DNA of 39,827 bases, taken from positions 1-39,827 of the forward strand of contig JAFGEO010000073.1 in assembly GCA_016931575.1 (NCBI GenBank), read 5' to 3'. The notes under the pieces are model-generated. The model was not told where the DNA came from. It did not search any database and saw nothing but the letters and a program-made list of their open reading frames with translations. Of the stretch, positions 15,807-24,651 are shown piece by piece. Source of the DNA: Bacteroidales bacterium. Its GTDB lineage: Bacteria; Bacteroidota; Bacteroidia; Bacteroidales; UBA10428. Position 1 is the stretch's first letter. Each line of letters opens with the position of its first letter. The position numbers and the translations under genes are program-made.

Positions 15807-18434
15807 TTAGTTTTCACTGGCCAGGATGATGCTGTTGAGGTTCATGGTATGGATCTCCATACCCTTAGTACCCCCAAGAAGTTCGATGCTTACCGGCTCA
15901 CCCGGCAGCAGGTCGAAGTAGTTATCGGAAAAGCGCGAACCGCTGTCTTTTGTCCACAGGTATAGATTTTTCACCAGTACATCAGATTTAAGTTCTATCA
16001 GCAGCTTTCCATTTACAGCTTTTGTTGAGAAATCTACCAGTGCTTCCGGTAATGCCAGATCCTTTGCCGGCACAAAGAAGTAGTGGTCTTTCGCCAGGAG
16101 GCTTCCTCCTTCAACGATTTCAACATCCAGGAAGAGATTGTTCAGCTCGTATGCACCCGCGAGCTCTTTTTCATCCAGCCTGATCACGCCGGTTCCTTTG
16201 GCAGGATCGAGGATGGCCTGCAGGCTCTCATGCAAAAGGGTATCTCCCCGGAAATCCCGCAGACTGTAATTTACGGTGACATCACTGGCTTTCCACAGGT
16301 CGCTGTTGATGAATACTTCGGTGGTTCCATCACCCGGCACAAAGGAAATGGCAACGGGTGCATAGGCTTTTTTTGCGAAATACTGCAGGGCTTTCCAGGA
16401 GGTATAATAGTCGATGCTCGACCAGGAGGCAGAGGGCCAGCAATCGTTCAGCTGCCAGTAGAGGCTGCCCATGCAATGGGGCTTGGCGGCCCGGTGGGCC
16501 AGGATGGCAGATTTGATGGCTTCGGCCTGCATCACCTGCCCGATGTACAGCAGCTGGTCAAAATCTTCCGGTACGGGGTATAGTTTCTTCATGTAGTCGA
16601 TGATCCGCGAATTCCCATAGCCACTTCGCTGGTGGGAGAGTAGTACCTCAGATTCAAAATCCCAGTCTTCGGGAAGGGTGAATTTCTCGATACTTTGTTT
16701 GTCGGGAAGCGACTGGAAACCATACTCACTCATGAAACGGCCGACAATTTCGAAATAGGAGCTGAAAGGGGCATTGCCATGCCATACTCCCCAGTAGTGA
16801 ATGTCGCCTTCGCCAAGGGTGTTGTAACCGGCATGCTTTCCCCAGTCGGCCTGGGGTGAGGAGGGCCAGTAGTCGCGTGTAGGATCATAGAGGCTGATAA
16901 CATCCGGCAGGATATGGTGGAACAGGGTGTCGTAGCTGTGCCATATCTCTTTACGCTGCTTATTAGTGTAGCGCTGCTTCCATCCCCAGCCGCAGTTCAT
17001 ATCGCCTTCACACCAGGCACCGTCAATTTCATTATTACCAACCCATATGGCTAGTGAAGGATGGTTCTGCAACCGCATGACATTCTGAATGGCTTCCTGT
17101 CGTACATTTTCCAGGAAGTCATCATCGCCGGGGTACATGCTACAGGCGAACATAAAGTCCTGCCATACCATGATGCCATACTTGTCGCACAGCTCATAGA
17201 AAATATCATTCTCATAGATACCTCCTCCCCAGACGCGTAGCATGTTCATATTCGACTCGGCGGCAGACCGGACGATCTCCTCGTATTTCTCGTCTGTAAC
17301 GCGATTCAGGAAATTGTCGTTGGGGATGTAGTTGGCACCTTTGGCAAATACGGGCTGTCCGTTTACGGAGAAGTAGAAGCTGGTGCCGGAAGAATCGGGT
17401 TCGCGCACCAGCTCGATGGAGCGGATACCCATCTTACTGCTCAGCCGGTCGACAAGGGTATCCTTATAGCGAAGTTCAACCTCAAGCTCATAGAGGTGTT
17501 GCTCACCCATGCCGTTGGGCCACCAGAGTCTCGGTCCCTGAACGGTGAAGGGAACAGTAACGCTGTTGTCGCCGGTTTCCAGGAAGAGGGTAGAGGTAGC
17601 GAAGGGCTGCTTATCGCCCTTTTTTCGGATTGACAGCTGGTATTCGCCATGCAGTGCGGCCTGGATGGTGAATATCGCATCGATATTGGCTTCGATGTCG
17701 TTCAGGTTGCTCACCTGGAAGAAGCTTTGTTCAATTTTAGCACGGTCGGTGAAGATTAGTTCCACCGGGCGCCAGATGCCGGAGGTAACAAACCGCGGTC
17801 CCCAGTCCCAGCCGTAGTGATAGGGTGCCTTGCGGGTGAATACACTGACTTTTTTCTCATCCAGTCCGCCAGCCTGGCTCTGGTCATTGGAAGCCGGCAG
17901 TCCGTACCCCAGTTCATCCAGCTTCCCGAGGCCAATGGTAACAGGCGACAGGAAGGTGATGGTCAGGGTATTCTTACCGGGGGTCAGGTAGGGCTTTGTA
18001 TCGACGGTCCAGCAGCGGAACATGTTGTCAGCCTCCAGGATGTCGATGCCATTCAGCTGCACCTTTGCGTAGGTATCCAGTCCCCTGAACTTCAGGTAAC
18101 TGTTCATGTGCCTCACCTGCGCTTCGCTCACTTCGAATTCGCACTGGTAGACCCAGTTTTCCTTATCGATCCACTGCAGGTCCTTTTCGTTGTTCCGGAA
18201 AAAGGGATCTTCGATCTTTTCGTTATCGATGAGGTCGGTATGCACGCAGCCGGGAACGGTTGCCGGCATCCATTCCTGCGCTCCTTCCATCCGGAAATTC
18301 CAGCCCTGGTTCAGGCTGATGACTTCACTCAGGTCTTCAGGTTCCGACTTTACCGGTACAGCATTCTTACAGGAGCTGGCAATGGATACCAGGGAAATCA
18401 GCAGACAAATGTGCCGCAGGATGGATGTTTTCAT
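15807..18434 (-). CDS. GH2 beta-mannosidase, lipoprotein
   Basis: This 875-residue glycoside hydrolase removes non-reducing-end beta-mannose from manno-oligosaccharides. A type II signal peptide ends at Cys22 (SIASSC), so it is membrane-anchored, in the periplasm or at the outer membrane. The GH2 layout is complete: an N-terminal jelly-roll (WIDKENWVYQCEF, RGLDTYAKVQLNG), an immunoglobulin-like domain, and a TIM barrel with NMLRVWGGGIYE, the acid/base Glu469 in WVGNNEIDGAW and the nucleophile Glu570 in FMSEYGFQS. Two C-terminal beta domains follow. The RVWGGG and SEYGFQS forms are those of beta-mannosidases rather than beta-galactosidases. It starts only 5 bases after the epimerase stop, and the transporter follows 24 bases later. 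It is the only exported hydrolase of the locus in this window. Confidence 0.92.
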   Translation of the reverse strand: MKTSILRHICLLISLVSIASSCKNAVPVKSEPEDLSEVISLNQGWNFRMEGAQEWMPATVPGCVHTDLIDNEKIEDPFFRNNEKDLQWIDKENWVYQCEFEVSEAQVRHMNSYLKFRGLDTYAKVQLNGIDILEADNMFRCWTVDTKPYLTPGKNTLTITFLSPVTIGLGKLDELGYGLPASNDQSQAGGLDEKKVSVFTRKAPYHYGWDWGPRFVTSGIWRPVELIFTDRAKIEQSFFQVSNLNDIEANIDAIFTIQAALHGEYQLSIRKKGDKQPFATSTLFLETGDNSVTVPFTVQGPRLWWPNGMGEQHLYELEVELRYKDTLVDRLSSKMGIRSIELVREPDSSGTSFYFSVNGQPVFAKGANYIPNDNFLNRVTDEKYEEIVRSAAESNMNMLRVWGGGIYENDIFYELCDKYGIMVWQDFMFACSMYPGDDDFLENVRQEAIQNVMRLQNHPSLAIWVGNNEIDGAWCEGDMNCGWGWKQRYTNKQRKEIWHSYDTLFHHILPDVISLYDPTRDYWPSSPQADWGKHAGYNTLGEGDIHYWGVWHGNAPFSSYFEIVGRFMSEYGFQSLPDKQSIEKFTLPEDWDFESEVLLSHQRSGYGNSRIIDYMKKLYPVPEDFDQLLYIGQVMQAEAIKSAILAHRAAKPHCMGSLYWQLNDCWPSASWSSIDYYTSWKALQYFAKKAYAPVAISFVPGDGTTEVFINSDLWKASDVTVNYSLRDFRGDTLLHESLQAILDPAKGTGVIRLDEKELAGAYELNNLFLDVEIVEGGSLLAKDHYFFVPAKDLALPEALVDFSTKAVNGKLLIELKSDVLVKNLYLWTKDSGSRFSDNYFDLLPGEPVSIELLGGTKGMEIHTMNLNSIILASEN

Positions 18435-18439
18435 AATGT

Positions 18440-19663
18440 TCAGGATTTAGCATGAATAAGTTCGAGCCGGTGCATGATCTCCAGGCAGGCCCGGGCATTG
18501 TGGTAGGGGCATTTCCAGAATCCGGCTTTTTCGTGCGACAGGATGGGTACGCCATCTTCGGTAACCCTGAAGAACCATTCTCCATGGGTTTTATCGACGA
18601 TATGGGATTCAATGAATTGAGCCAGCTGATGGGCAATCTTTACATTGGATTCGTCGCCGTTGAGAACATAGGTATTGAGGTAGCCAACAATCCCTTCAGC
18701 CTGCGGCCACCATTCGATCTCTTTCTCGTGGTGTTTTCCCTGACGGTCGCTCTCGTAGTAGAGTGCACCGGAGGGTGCAAAACCTTTTTTCACTTTCTCA
18801 CTCATGGAGATGCTCAGGGGGATGATGCGATCGATTAGTTCCCGGTTCTCCGAGATCAGGGCCGCCTCATGCAGAAGCCAGCTGGTTTCAATGTCGTGCC
18901 CAAAGGAGATCAGGGACGATTGTGAGTTCCAGTCGGCATCGAAAAACAGCTGCTGATGGTGGTCCTCCGGGTGGATGATGATGTCGGCAAAAATATGGAT
19001 GAGGTTTTCCAGCTGCTTCTTCAGGAAAGGATCTTTCCATACCAGGTACAGGTTGCCATAGGCCTCCAGGACGTGCAGGTGGGTGTTCATCGACTTGGCA
19101 ACATTCATGTCGCGCTCGCTCAGGCGGATATCGTCCATGGGCATCCATTCCCGGTTTCGGGCTTCGATGTATCCGTTTTTCTCCTGGTCGAACGATTTCT
19201 CCTCGATGAGGTGAAACAGGTCTTTTGCTTTCTGCAAGACATCCTCATCCTGGGTTACCTTATAATATTCGGAAAGACCGTAGATGGTAAATGCCTGGGC
19301 ATAGATCTGTTTTTTGGTTTCGCGGGGTGAGCCATCGGCATTCAGCGACCAGTAATAACCACCATTCTCTGCATCAAAGAAATTACGGCATAGATATTCG
19401 TAGGCCCGTCCGGCGAGCTCCAGGTCGCGAGGATTTTTCTGTTTGCGGTACACCGTGCTGAAGGTCCACAAAATGCGTGCATTCAGGATAAGCCCCTTTT
19501 CGGCCTCCCGGATGATTTCCATGTCGTTGTTGATCTGCCCGTAGAAACCGCCCATTTCATTGTCCACGGCATGGGTGCGCCAGAAGGGCAGGATGAATTC
19601 GTTTAGCTGCCTGTTGGCAAAAGCATCCAGGTATTCTAGTTTTTGTATTATTTCGGTGTCCAT
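18440..19663 (-). CDS. Cellobiose/mannobiose 2-epimerase (AGE family)
   Basis: This 407-residue cytoplasmic enzyme of the N-acylglucosamine 2-epimerase superfamily has an (alpha/alpha)6-barrel fold. It interconverts the reducing-end glucose and mannose of beta-1,4 disaccharides, here most likely mannobiose to mannosylglucose. Signature segments include YAQAFTIYGLSEYY, AKSMNTHLHVLEAYGNLY, FGHDIETSWLLHEAA, EIEWWPQAEGIVGY and KAGFWKCPYHNARACLEI. The conserved histidines in THLH, GHDIE and YHNAR belong to the family's active site. The length is that of cellobiose epimerases (about 390-410). It lies between GH130 and GH2 in the operon. That pairing of epimerase and GH130 is the known pathway for beta-mannan disaccharides in Bacteroides fragilis, which supports mannobiose as the substrate over N-acetylglucosamine. 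Confidence 0.92.
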   Translation of the reverse strand: MDTEIIQKLEYLDAFANRQLNEFILPFWRTHAVDNEMGGFYGQINNDMEIIREAEKGLILNARILWTFSTVYRKQKNPRDLELAGRAYEYLCRNFFDAENGGYYWSLNADGSPRETKKQIYAQAFTIYGLSEYYKVTQDEDVLQKAKDLFHLIEEKSFDQEKNGYIEARNREWMPMDDIRLSERDMNVAKSMNTHLHVLEAYGNLYLVWKDPFLKKQLENLIHIFADIIIHPEDHHQQLFFDADWNSQSSLISFGHDIETSWLLHEAALISENRELIDRIIPLSISMSEKVKKGFAPSGALYYESDRQGKHHEKEIEWWPQAEGIVGYLNTYVLNGDESNVKIAHQLAQFIESHIVDKTHGEWFFRVTEDGVPILSHEKAGFWKCPYHNARACLEIMHRLELIHAKS

Positions 19664-19690
19664 AGTTACTTACCTAAATTATTCCTCTCT

Positions 19691-19718
19691 CCGTTATCCT
19701 GAACTTGTTTCAGGATCC
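19691..19718. repeat. Intercistronic ATCCTGAA...TTCAGGAT repeat
   Basis: A perfect 8-bp inverted repeat (19696-19703 with 19709-19716) has the loop CTTGT. The sequence ATCCTGAACTTGTTTCAGGA is a widely dispersed intergenic repeat in Bacteroidota and other bacteria (from memory). It sits in the 75-base gap between GH130 and the epimerase, inside the operon, and could tune the relative expression of the two. Confidence 0.6.
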
Positions 19719-19738
19719 ACTAAATACTTTCCTCCAGC

Positions 19739-20914
19739 TTATAAATATTCTTTATTCTTATCAATAATCGAATTAATAGTCTGCACTGTTGCTGCAGAAC
19801 GGTAACCATCTTCCGGTGTATTCATGCAGTAGTCGAGCAGCTGTTCAACCGATGTTTCGGCGACATGCAGGCGGGTGTCAGAGCTGGCATAGTAGATGAA
19901 CACTTTGCCGTCATCATCGCAGATCCAGCCATTGCTGAATACTACGTTGGACACATCACCTACGCGCTCTTCATTTTCCGGTGCGATGAAATATCCTGCG
20001 GGCCGGTGGATGACTTTGGCAGGATCTTTAAGATCGGTCATAAAAGTATAAAGTACATACCGCAGACCGGCAGCGGTATTACGCACACCATGGGCCAGCT
20101 GCAGCCAGCCCTTATCCGTTTTTATGGGGGCAGGGCCCAGGCCGTTTTTCACCTCGGTTATCGTATGGTAGACTTTCGGGTCGACGATCACTTCGTTCGG
20201 AACCTCGGCATGCTCCATGCTTTCGGTCAGTCCGAAACCGATACCCCCGCCTGAGCCTGTGTCGATAAATCCATCCTGCGGACGGGTATACAGGGCATAC
20301 TTTCCGTCAATGAATTCAGGGTGGAGCACTACGTTGCGCTGCTGACCGGAATGCGAGATCAGGTCGGGAAGGCGTTCCCAGGTAACCAGGTCTTTTGTCC
20401 GGGCAATACCACATTTTGCCACTGCCGCCGAAGTGTTGCCGGGGAATTCATCATCGTGGCGTTCTGTGCAGAAGAGGCCGTAGATCCACCCGTCTGCATG
20501 TTCAACTACCCGCATGTCATAAACATTGGTATCGGGCTCTTCCGTTTCGGGGAGGGTGATCGGGCGGTCCCAAAAGCGGAAATTATCGATTCCGTTTGGA
20601 CTTTCTGCCACCGCGAAAAATGATTTTCGGTCGATGGATTCAACACGGGCCACGACCAGGTATTTACCGTTAAGTTTTATGGCCCCGGCATTGAAAACTG
20701 CATTGATCCCGAGGCGTTCCATCAGGAAAGGATTGGTGTCAGGATTCAGATCGTATCGCCAGTGCAGGGGAGCATGTGCAGCGGTGAGTACCGGGTATGT
20801 ATAGCGTTGGTATACCCCGTTGTTGGTTTTTGTCGGGATATTCTTACGTGTGATCAGACTTTCGTGTTCTTTTTTTAATTGTTTAAGTCTGCTGCCATAA
20901 TTTTTCATATTCAT
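19739..20914 (-). CDS. GH130 4-O-beta-mannosyl-glucose phosphorylase
   Basis: This 391-residue cytoplasmic phosphorylase converts beta-1,4-mannosyl-glucose and phosphate to mannose-1-phosphate and glucose. It forms a five-bladed propeller. GH130 subfamily 1 features are [20 protein letters not shown], the proposed proton-donor aspartate Asp133 in NVYDMRV (equivalent to Asp131 of the B. fragilis enzyme, as recalled), [59 protein letters not shown], and VIFYYASSD-like [15 protein letters not shown]. The length matches the B. fragilis mannosylglucose phosphorylase (about 390). A second ATG two codons in (20908) is an equally possible start. It is the first gene of the minus-strand operon and is divergent from susC. 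No signal peptide is present, which fits the cytoplasmic pathway. Confidence 0.95.
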   Translation of the reverse strand: MNMKNYGSRLKQLKKEHESLITRKNIPTKTNNGVYQRYTYPVLTAAHAPLHWRYDLNPDTNPFLMERLGINAVFNAGAIKLNGKYLVVARVESIDRKSFFAVAESPNGIDNFRFWDRPITLPETEEPDTNVYDMRVVEHADGWIYGLFCTERHDDEFPGNTSAAVAKCGIARTKDLVTWERLPDLISHSGQQRNVVLHPEFIDGKYALYTRPQDGFIDTGSGGGIGFGLTESMEHAEVPNEVIVDPKVYHTITEVKNGLGPAPIKTDKGWLQLAHGVRNTAAGLRYVLYTFMTDLKDPAKVIHRPAGYFIAPENEERVGDVSNVVFSNGWICDDDGKVFIYYASSDTRLHVAETSVEQLLDYCMNTPEDGYRSAATVQTINSIIDKNKEYL

Positions 20915-21322
20915 GTAGTATAAAGTAATTATCAGGATCGTGTTCGGAACGATGCCCGAAGCTTTCCTAAAGTTATTAATTCAAAACAGAAGTTATGTCC
21001 ATAATAATGTAAATCCGTTCCCTTAAAATCACGGCAAGGTAGACAAGAGCGTAAAATTAACATTGAGAAAATGTAACAATATCTATTAAGTATGTACCGT
21101 CGGGGCTGCAAGAATGGAAAATTGTTTAACTTTCGTCGTTCCGGAAAATTCAGGCAGTGATTCTTTTAAGGGCTTTGTCAATGACAAGTGTTAATTTTCC
21201 GGATCAGGTTTAGGGGATGAATTCATGTTGTAAGTTGGTTTTATTCCCTTTCTGTTTTTTTTAACCAGGATAGTCTCAGACATCAACATATTACCCTATT
21301 TATCTACAAATAAACACAATCT
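20915..21322. promoter_or_regulatory. Divergent control region between GH130 operon and susCD
   Basis: These 408 non-coding bases must carry both promoters of the mannan locus. A clear TAnnTTTG box was not found for either side; near matches are TAACTTTC at 21127-21134 (plus) and TACTTTAT just upstream of GH130 (minus). The lack of a good match fits activator-dependent promoters. A nested inverted repeat lies at 21140-21203. Confidence 0.5.
21140..21203 (+). promoter_or_regulatory. Nested inverted repeats upstream of susC
   Basis: TCCGGAAAATT (21140-21150) is perfectly repeated in inverse as AATTTTCCGGA (21193-21203). Inside the 42-base spacer lies a second perfect palindrome, TTGTCAATGACAA (21175-21187). 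The set lies 120-180 bases before the susC ATG. It could be an operator pair or an RNA leader structure. Confidence 0.45.
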
Positions 21323-24300
21323 ATGAAACCGAAACTTAAAATTGCTGCACTGCTCATCCTGCTTGGATGTGTGTTGCAGAATAGCTTGTTTGGTAACCCG
21401 CCGAACAGTGCTGATGTTAATCAACAGACGGTTACCGTAACCGGAACTGTTACAGATGTCAATTCGGGAGAAGCTCTTCCGGGCGTTTCCATTCAGGTAA
21501 ACGGAACTACCCGGGGAACGATAACCGATGCTAACGGAAAATATGTTATTGAGGTCTCCACTGGAGATGTCCTGGTTTTCAGCTATGTAGGATACCTTCA
21601 GGAGCAGGTTGCTGTTGGAGATCAATCTGTGATCAACATGGCTATGGCTGAGGATATTATCGGGTTGGATGAGCTGATAGTTATTGGTTATGGTACTCAG
21701 AAGAAGAGCGACCTGACCGGTGCAGTAGCCTCAATTAGCGTTGATGATATGCAGAAAATTCCTAACACAGGTGTTTCCAGCATGTTACAGGGAATGGCTG
21801 CGGGTGTGCAGGTACTGCAGAACTCCGGGCAACCCGGCTCAGAACCTATCATTCGTGTCAGGGGGCTTGCAACTGTAAATGGAGGAGCGCCACTGGTGGT
21901 TATCGATGGGATCTCCGGGGGAAGTCTGGCAGATCTTAACCCAGCTGATGTGGCTTCTATCGAGGTTCTCAAAGATGCTGCTTCGCAAGGTATTTATGGT
22001 TCTGCGGGTGGTAACGGAGTAATCCTGGTAACTACCAAAAAAGGAACCAAAGGAAAACTCAAAGTGAATTTTGATCAGTATACCGGCGTTCAGTATCCCT
22101 GGAAAACCACTTCTGATGCGGTAAATGCACAGGAATATGCTGAATTGTATAATGTATATAAGGAGTATAAAGGCCTTGAAGCCTACTTTCCTTATGAAAA
22201 CGGGCAATATATGAATCCCCTTGATACGCCGGCAACCGTGCTGGAATCAACCGACTGGGTGAAAGAGATCTTCCGTACTGCCTTGGTGAACAATACCAAT
22301 CTTTCGATTAGTGGCGGTAGCGATGTCGGGAATGTATTCCTTGGATTGAATTATAACCTGGAACAGGGTACTCTGCTTAAAACAGATGCAGAAAAATATG
22401 TGATTCGTTTGAATTCCGAACTGCATTTATTGAAGAAACGCGTTACCATCGGAGAGAATTTCAACCTGGCTCAGGCTGGCTCTTCAAATCAGTTTGAGCG
22501 GAACGAGTACGGTTCCCCGCTGGCGACTTCTCTACAGATGTTTCCCTTTATCCCTGTCTATGCAGAGGATGGTTCAGGAAACTTTGCCTACCGTGGAGCC
22601 GGATTATCGTGTAATATCGCAAATCCAATGTCACAGCTTGAATACAGAAATTCCAGGGCAAGATCTACATCTGTCAATGCAAATGCCTTCATAAGGCTTG
22701 AGATACTTAAAGGATTGACCTTCGAAAGTCGGTATGGATTCGGATACAATCCCACATCCTACAGGCAGTACTCTCCTTCCTATCAGATAGGGGAGCTTGA
22801 TAACATCAGTCCTTCCATGAGTTCTCCATTCCACCAGTATCAGTACAATGTGACACTGTCAAACAGCTGGCAATGGCAGAATTTCTTCAACTATAATTTT
22901 TCACTGGCAAATACGCATAATTTTGCGCTTACTGCAGGCTATGAGGCAGGTTATTCAAGGTATGAATTTACAAATCGCCAGAATAGCTATGATACCGTGT
23001 ATTTTGCTCTGGAAGACTGGGAATCGTACGCCGATGCAGATACGATGTCGATCCTGCAGACCAAGATGACGGAAACTACCGGCTATGCTTATTTCTTCCG
23101 TGTTGGTTACGACTATAAAGGCATTCTGCTTATGCAGGCGAACCTGCGGCGCGATGCTTCATCGAAGATCGGCCCTAACAACCGGGTGGGCGTATTCCCG
23201 TCCTATTCAATCGGATTAAAATTCAGCGAGCTTGGATTTATCAAGGATTTGGGCATCTTCGACCTTGGTAAAATTCGCGTTGGTTACGGAGAAACCGGAA
23301 ACAGTGATATCCAACCTTTTCAGTACCTGGGAACTATTGCTTCTCTGCCGATGCACGGATATCCACTTGATGGTACGAACACAATTCCCGGTGCCGGTTT
23401 AATTACTGCCAGTAACCTGGATCTTAGGTGGGAGACAGTAGTAACCAGTAACCTTGGTGTTGATATGAGTTTCATGCAGAACAGGATTTCTCTATCTTTT
23501 GACCTGTTCAAGAGAAGAAACCAGGATATGCTGCTTCGAAAATCTGTTCCGACGGCTGTTGGGTACTATGTTACTGATGCCAACAATGAGCTGGGAGATT
23601 CCCAGATTGATACCCGGCCTCTTCAAAACTATGGGACCCTTAATAACAGGGGGTTTGAGATTACCGCTTCCTATAAGGACAATGCGGGAGCTCTGCACTA
23701 TGAGATCAGTGGAAACATAACACGCGCCATTACTACCATCGATGATATCGGTGATCCTCTGACTAACTTCGGAGACGGTCGTGGCGTAGGTGATGTATGT
23801 CAGACACACAATGGCGGTGCAGTTTCTGCCTTCTATGGATACCAGACGGATGGCGTTTATACCGAGGAAGACTTTGTTTGGTTGCAGGCAGAAAATGGAA
23901 GATGGAGGCAGATTGCCGTGGATGAAAACGGAGCTACCACTTTTGAGGGCAGGGATATCAATGGTGATCCGATCATTGTTAATAGTACAGCTCCCAGTGC
24001 ACGCCCCGGAGATTTCAGGTATATGGACCTGAATCAGGATGGTGCAATAAACTCACTTGACTATACGGCAATAGGAAATCCCAATCCTGATTTTACCTTC
24101 GGACTGGGAATATACCTGGAGTATCATAATTTTGATCTGAATATGCTATGGCAGGGATCGTATGGGAATGACATTTTCAACCTGATGAAGGTGAATTCTT
24201 ATAACATAGAAAATGGCAACCTGAACATTTCAACAGGACTTCAGGAAGCCTATATTCCTGCTGTTTATGAAGCGGGAACTGCTACAACACCTCCAACCGT

Positions 24301-24622
24301 CCTGATCGATGAGCAAAATGTAAACACAGGGATCAAGCGTATGGATGGACCCCTTTCCCAATGTGATTTCTTTATTGAAGATGGCTCATACCTGAGGTTG
24401 AAGAACCTGCAGGTAGGATATAATTTTCCTGTTGCTTCCATGGAGAAAATCGGACTACAGAAACTGCGAGTGTATGTTAACACTCTAAATCTCCTGACAT
24501 TCACCAACTACACAGGTTTTGATCCGGAGGTTAATGAAACCAGCCTGTTGGAAAGAGGATTTGACCGAGGTACCTATCCACAACCCAGAATGGTAACTCT
24601 TGGGATTAACTGCATTTTCTAA
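21323..24622 (+). CDS. SusC-like TonB-dependent outer-membrane transporter
   Basis: This 1099-residue outer-membrane barrel imports oligosaccharides using TonB energy. A signal peptide (about 1-24) is followed by a carboxypeptidase-regulatory-like domain (VTVTGTVTDVNSGEALPGVS ... TDANGKYVIEV, about 36-115), the SusC-family link IIGLDELIVIGYGTQKKSDL, the plug domain (about 130-250, with VRGLATVNGGAPLVVIDGI and NGVILVTTKKG) and a beta-barrel to the C-terminus. The barrel ends in a terminal aromatic (GINCIF). SusD follows 29 bases later, the usual pair. The GH130/epimerase/GH2 operon runs divergently, which points to beta-manno-oligosaccharides as the cargo. An upstream in-frame start is not apparent. 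The ATG is preceded by an A-rich stretch (CAAATAAACACAATCT), as is usual in this phylum. Confidence 0.95.
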   Translation: MKPKLKIAALLILLGCVLQNSLFGNPPNSADVNQQTVTVTGTVTDVNSGEALPGVSIQVNGTTRGTITDANGKYVIEVSTGDVLVFSYVGYLQEQVAVGDQSVINMAMAEDIIGLDELIVIGYGTQKKSDLTGAVASISVDDMQKIPNTGVSSMLQGMAAGVQVLQNSGQPGSEPIIRVRGLATVNGGAPLVVIDGISGGSLADLNPADVASIEVLKDAASQGIYGSAGGNGVILVTTKKGTKGKLKVNFDQYTGVQYPWKTTSDAVNAQEYAELYNVYKEYKGLEAYFPYENGQYMNPLDTPATVLESTDWVKEIFRTALVNNTNLSISGGSDVGNVFLGLNYNLEQGTLLKTDAEKYVIRLNSELHLLKKRVTIGENFNLAQAGSSNQFERNEYGSPLATSLQMFPFIPVYAEDGSGNFAYRGAGLSCNIANPMSQLEYRNSRARSTSVNANAFIRLEILKGLTFESRYGFGYNPTSYRQYSPSYQIGELDNISPSMSSPFHQYQYNVTLSNSWQWQNFFNYNFSLANTHNFALTAGYEAGYSRYEFTNRQNSYDTVYFALEDWESYADADTMSILQTKMTETTGYAYFFRVGYDYKGILLMQANLRRDASSKIGPNNRVGVFPSYSIGLKFSELGFIKDLGIFDLGKIRVGYGETGNSDIQPFQYLGTIASLPMHGYPLDGTNTIPGAGLITASNLDLRWETVVTSNLGVDMSFMQNRISLSFDLFKRRNQDMLLRKSVPTAVGYYVTDANNELGDSQIDTRPLQNYGTLNNRGFEITASYKDNAGALHYEISGNITRAITTIDDIGDPLTNFGDGRGVGDVCQTHNGGAVSAFYGYQTDGVYTEEDFVWLQAENGRWRQIAVDENGATTFEGRDINGDPIIVNSTAPSARPGDFRYMDLNQDGAINSLDYTAIGNPNPDFTFGLGIYLEYHNFDLNMLWQGSYGNDIFNLMKVNSYNIENGNLNISTGLQEAYIPAVYEAGTATTPPTVLIDEQNVNTGIKRMDGPLSQCDFFIEDGSYLRLKNLQVGYNFPVASMEKIGLQKLRVYVNTLNLLTFTNYTGFDPEVNETSLLERGFDRGTYPQPRMVTLGINCIF

Positions 24623-24651
24623 CGAGGTTTAACGTATTAAAAATTAAGAAG

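Noticed and set aside
17817-18455. Open frame of 212 codons on the plus strand inside the GH2 gene
   Set aside because: It is antisense to the conserved N-terminal domain of the beta-mannosidase, with no signal or motif of its own.
19560-19805. Short plus-strand ORF whose translation contains LRYPELVSGS
   Set aside because: This peptide is the known translation artefact of the dispersed ATCCTGAA...TTCAGGAT repeat; it is not a gene.
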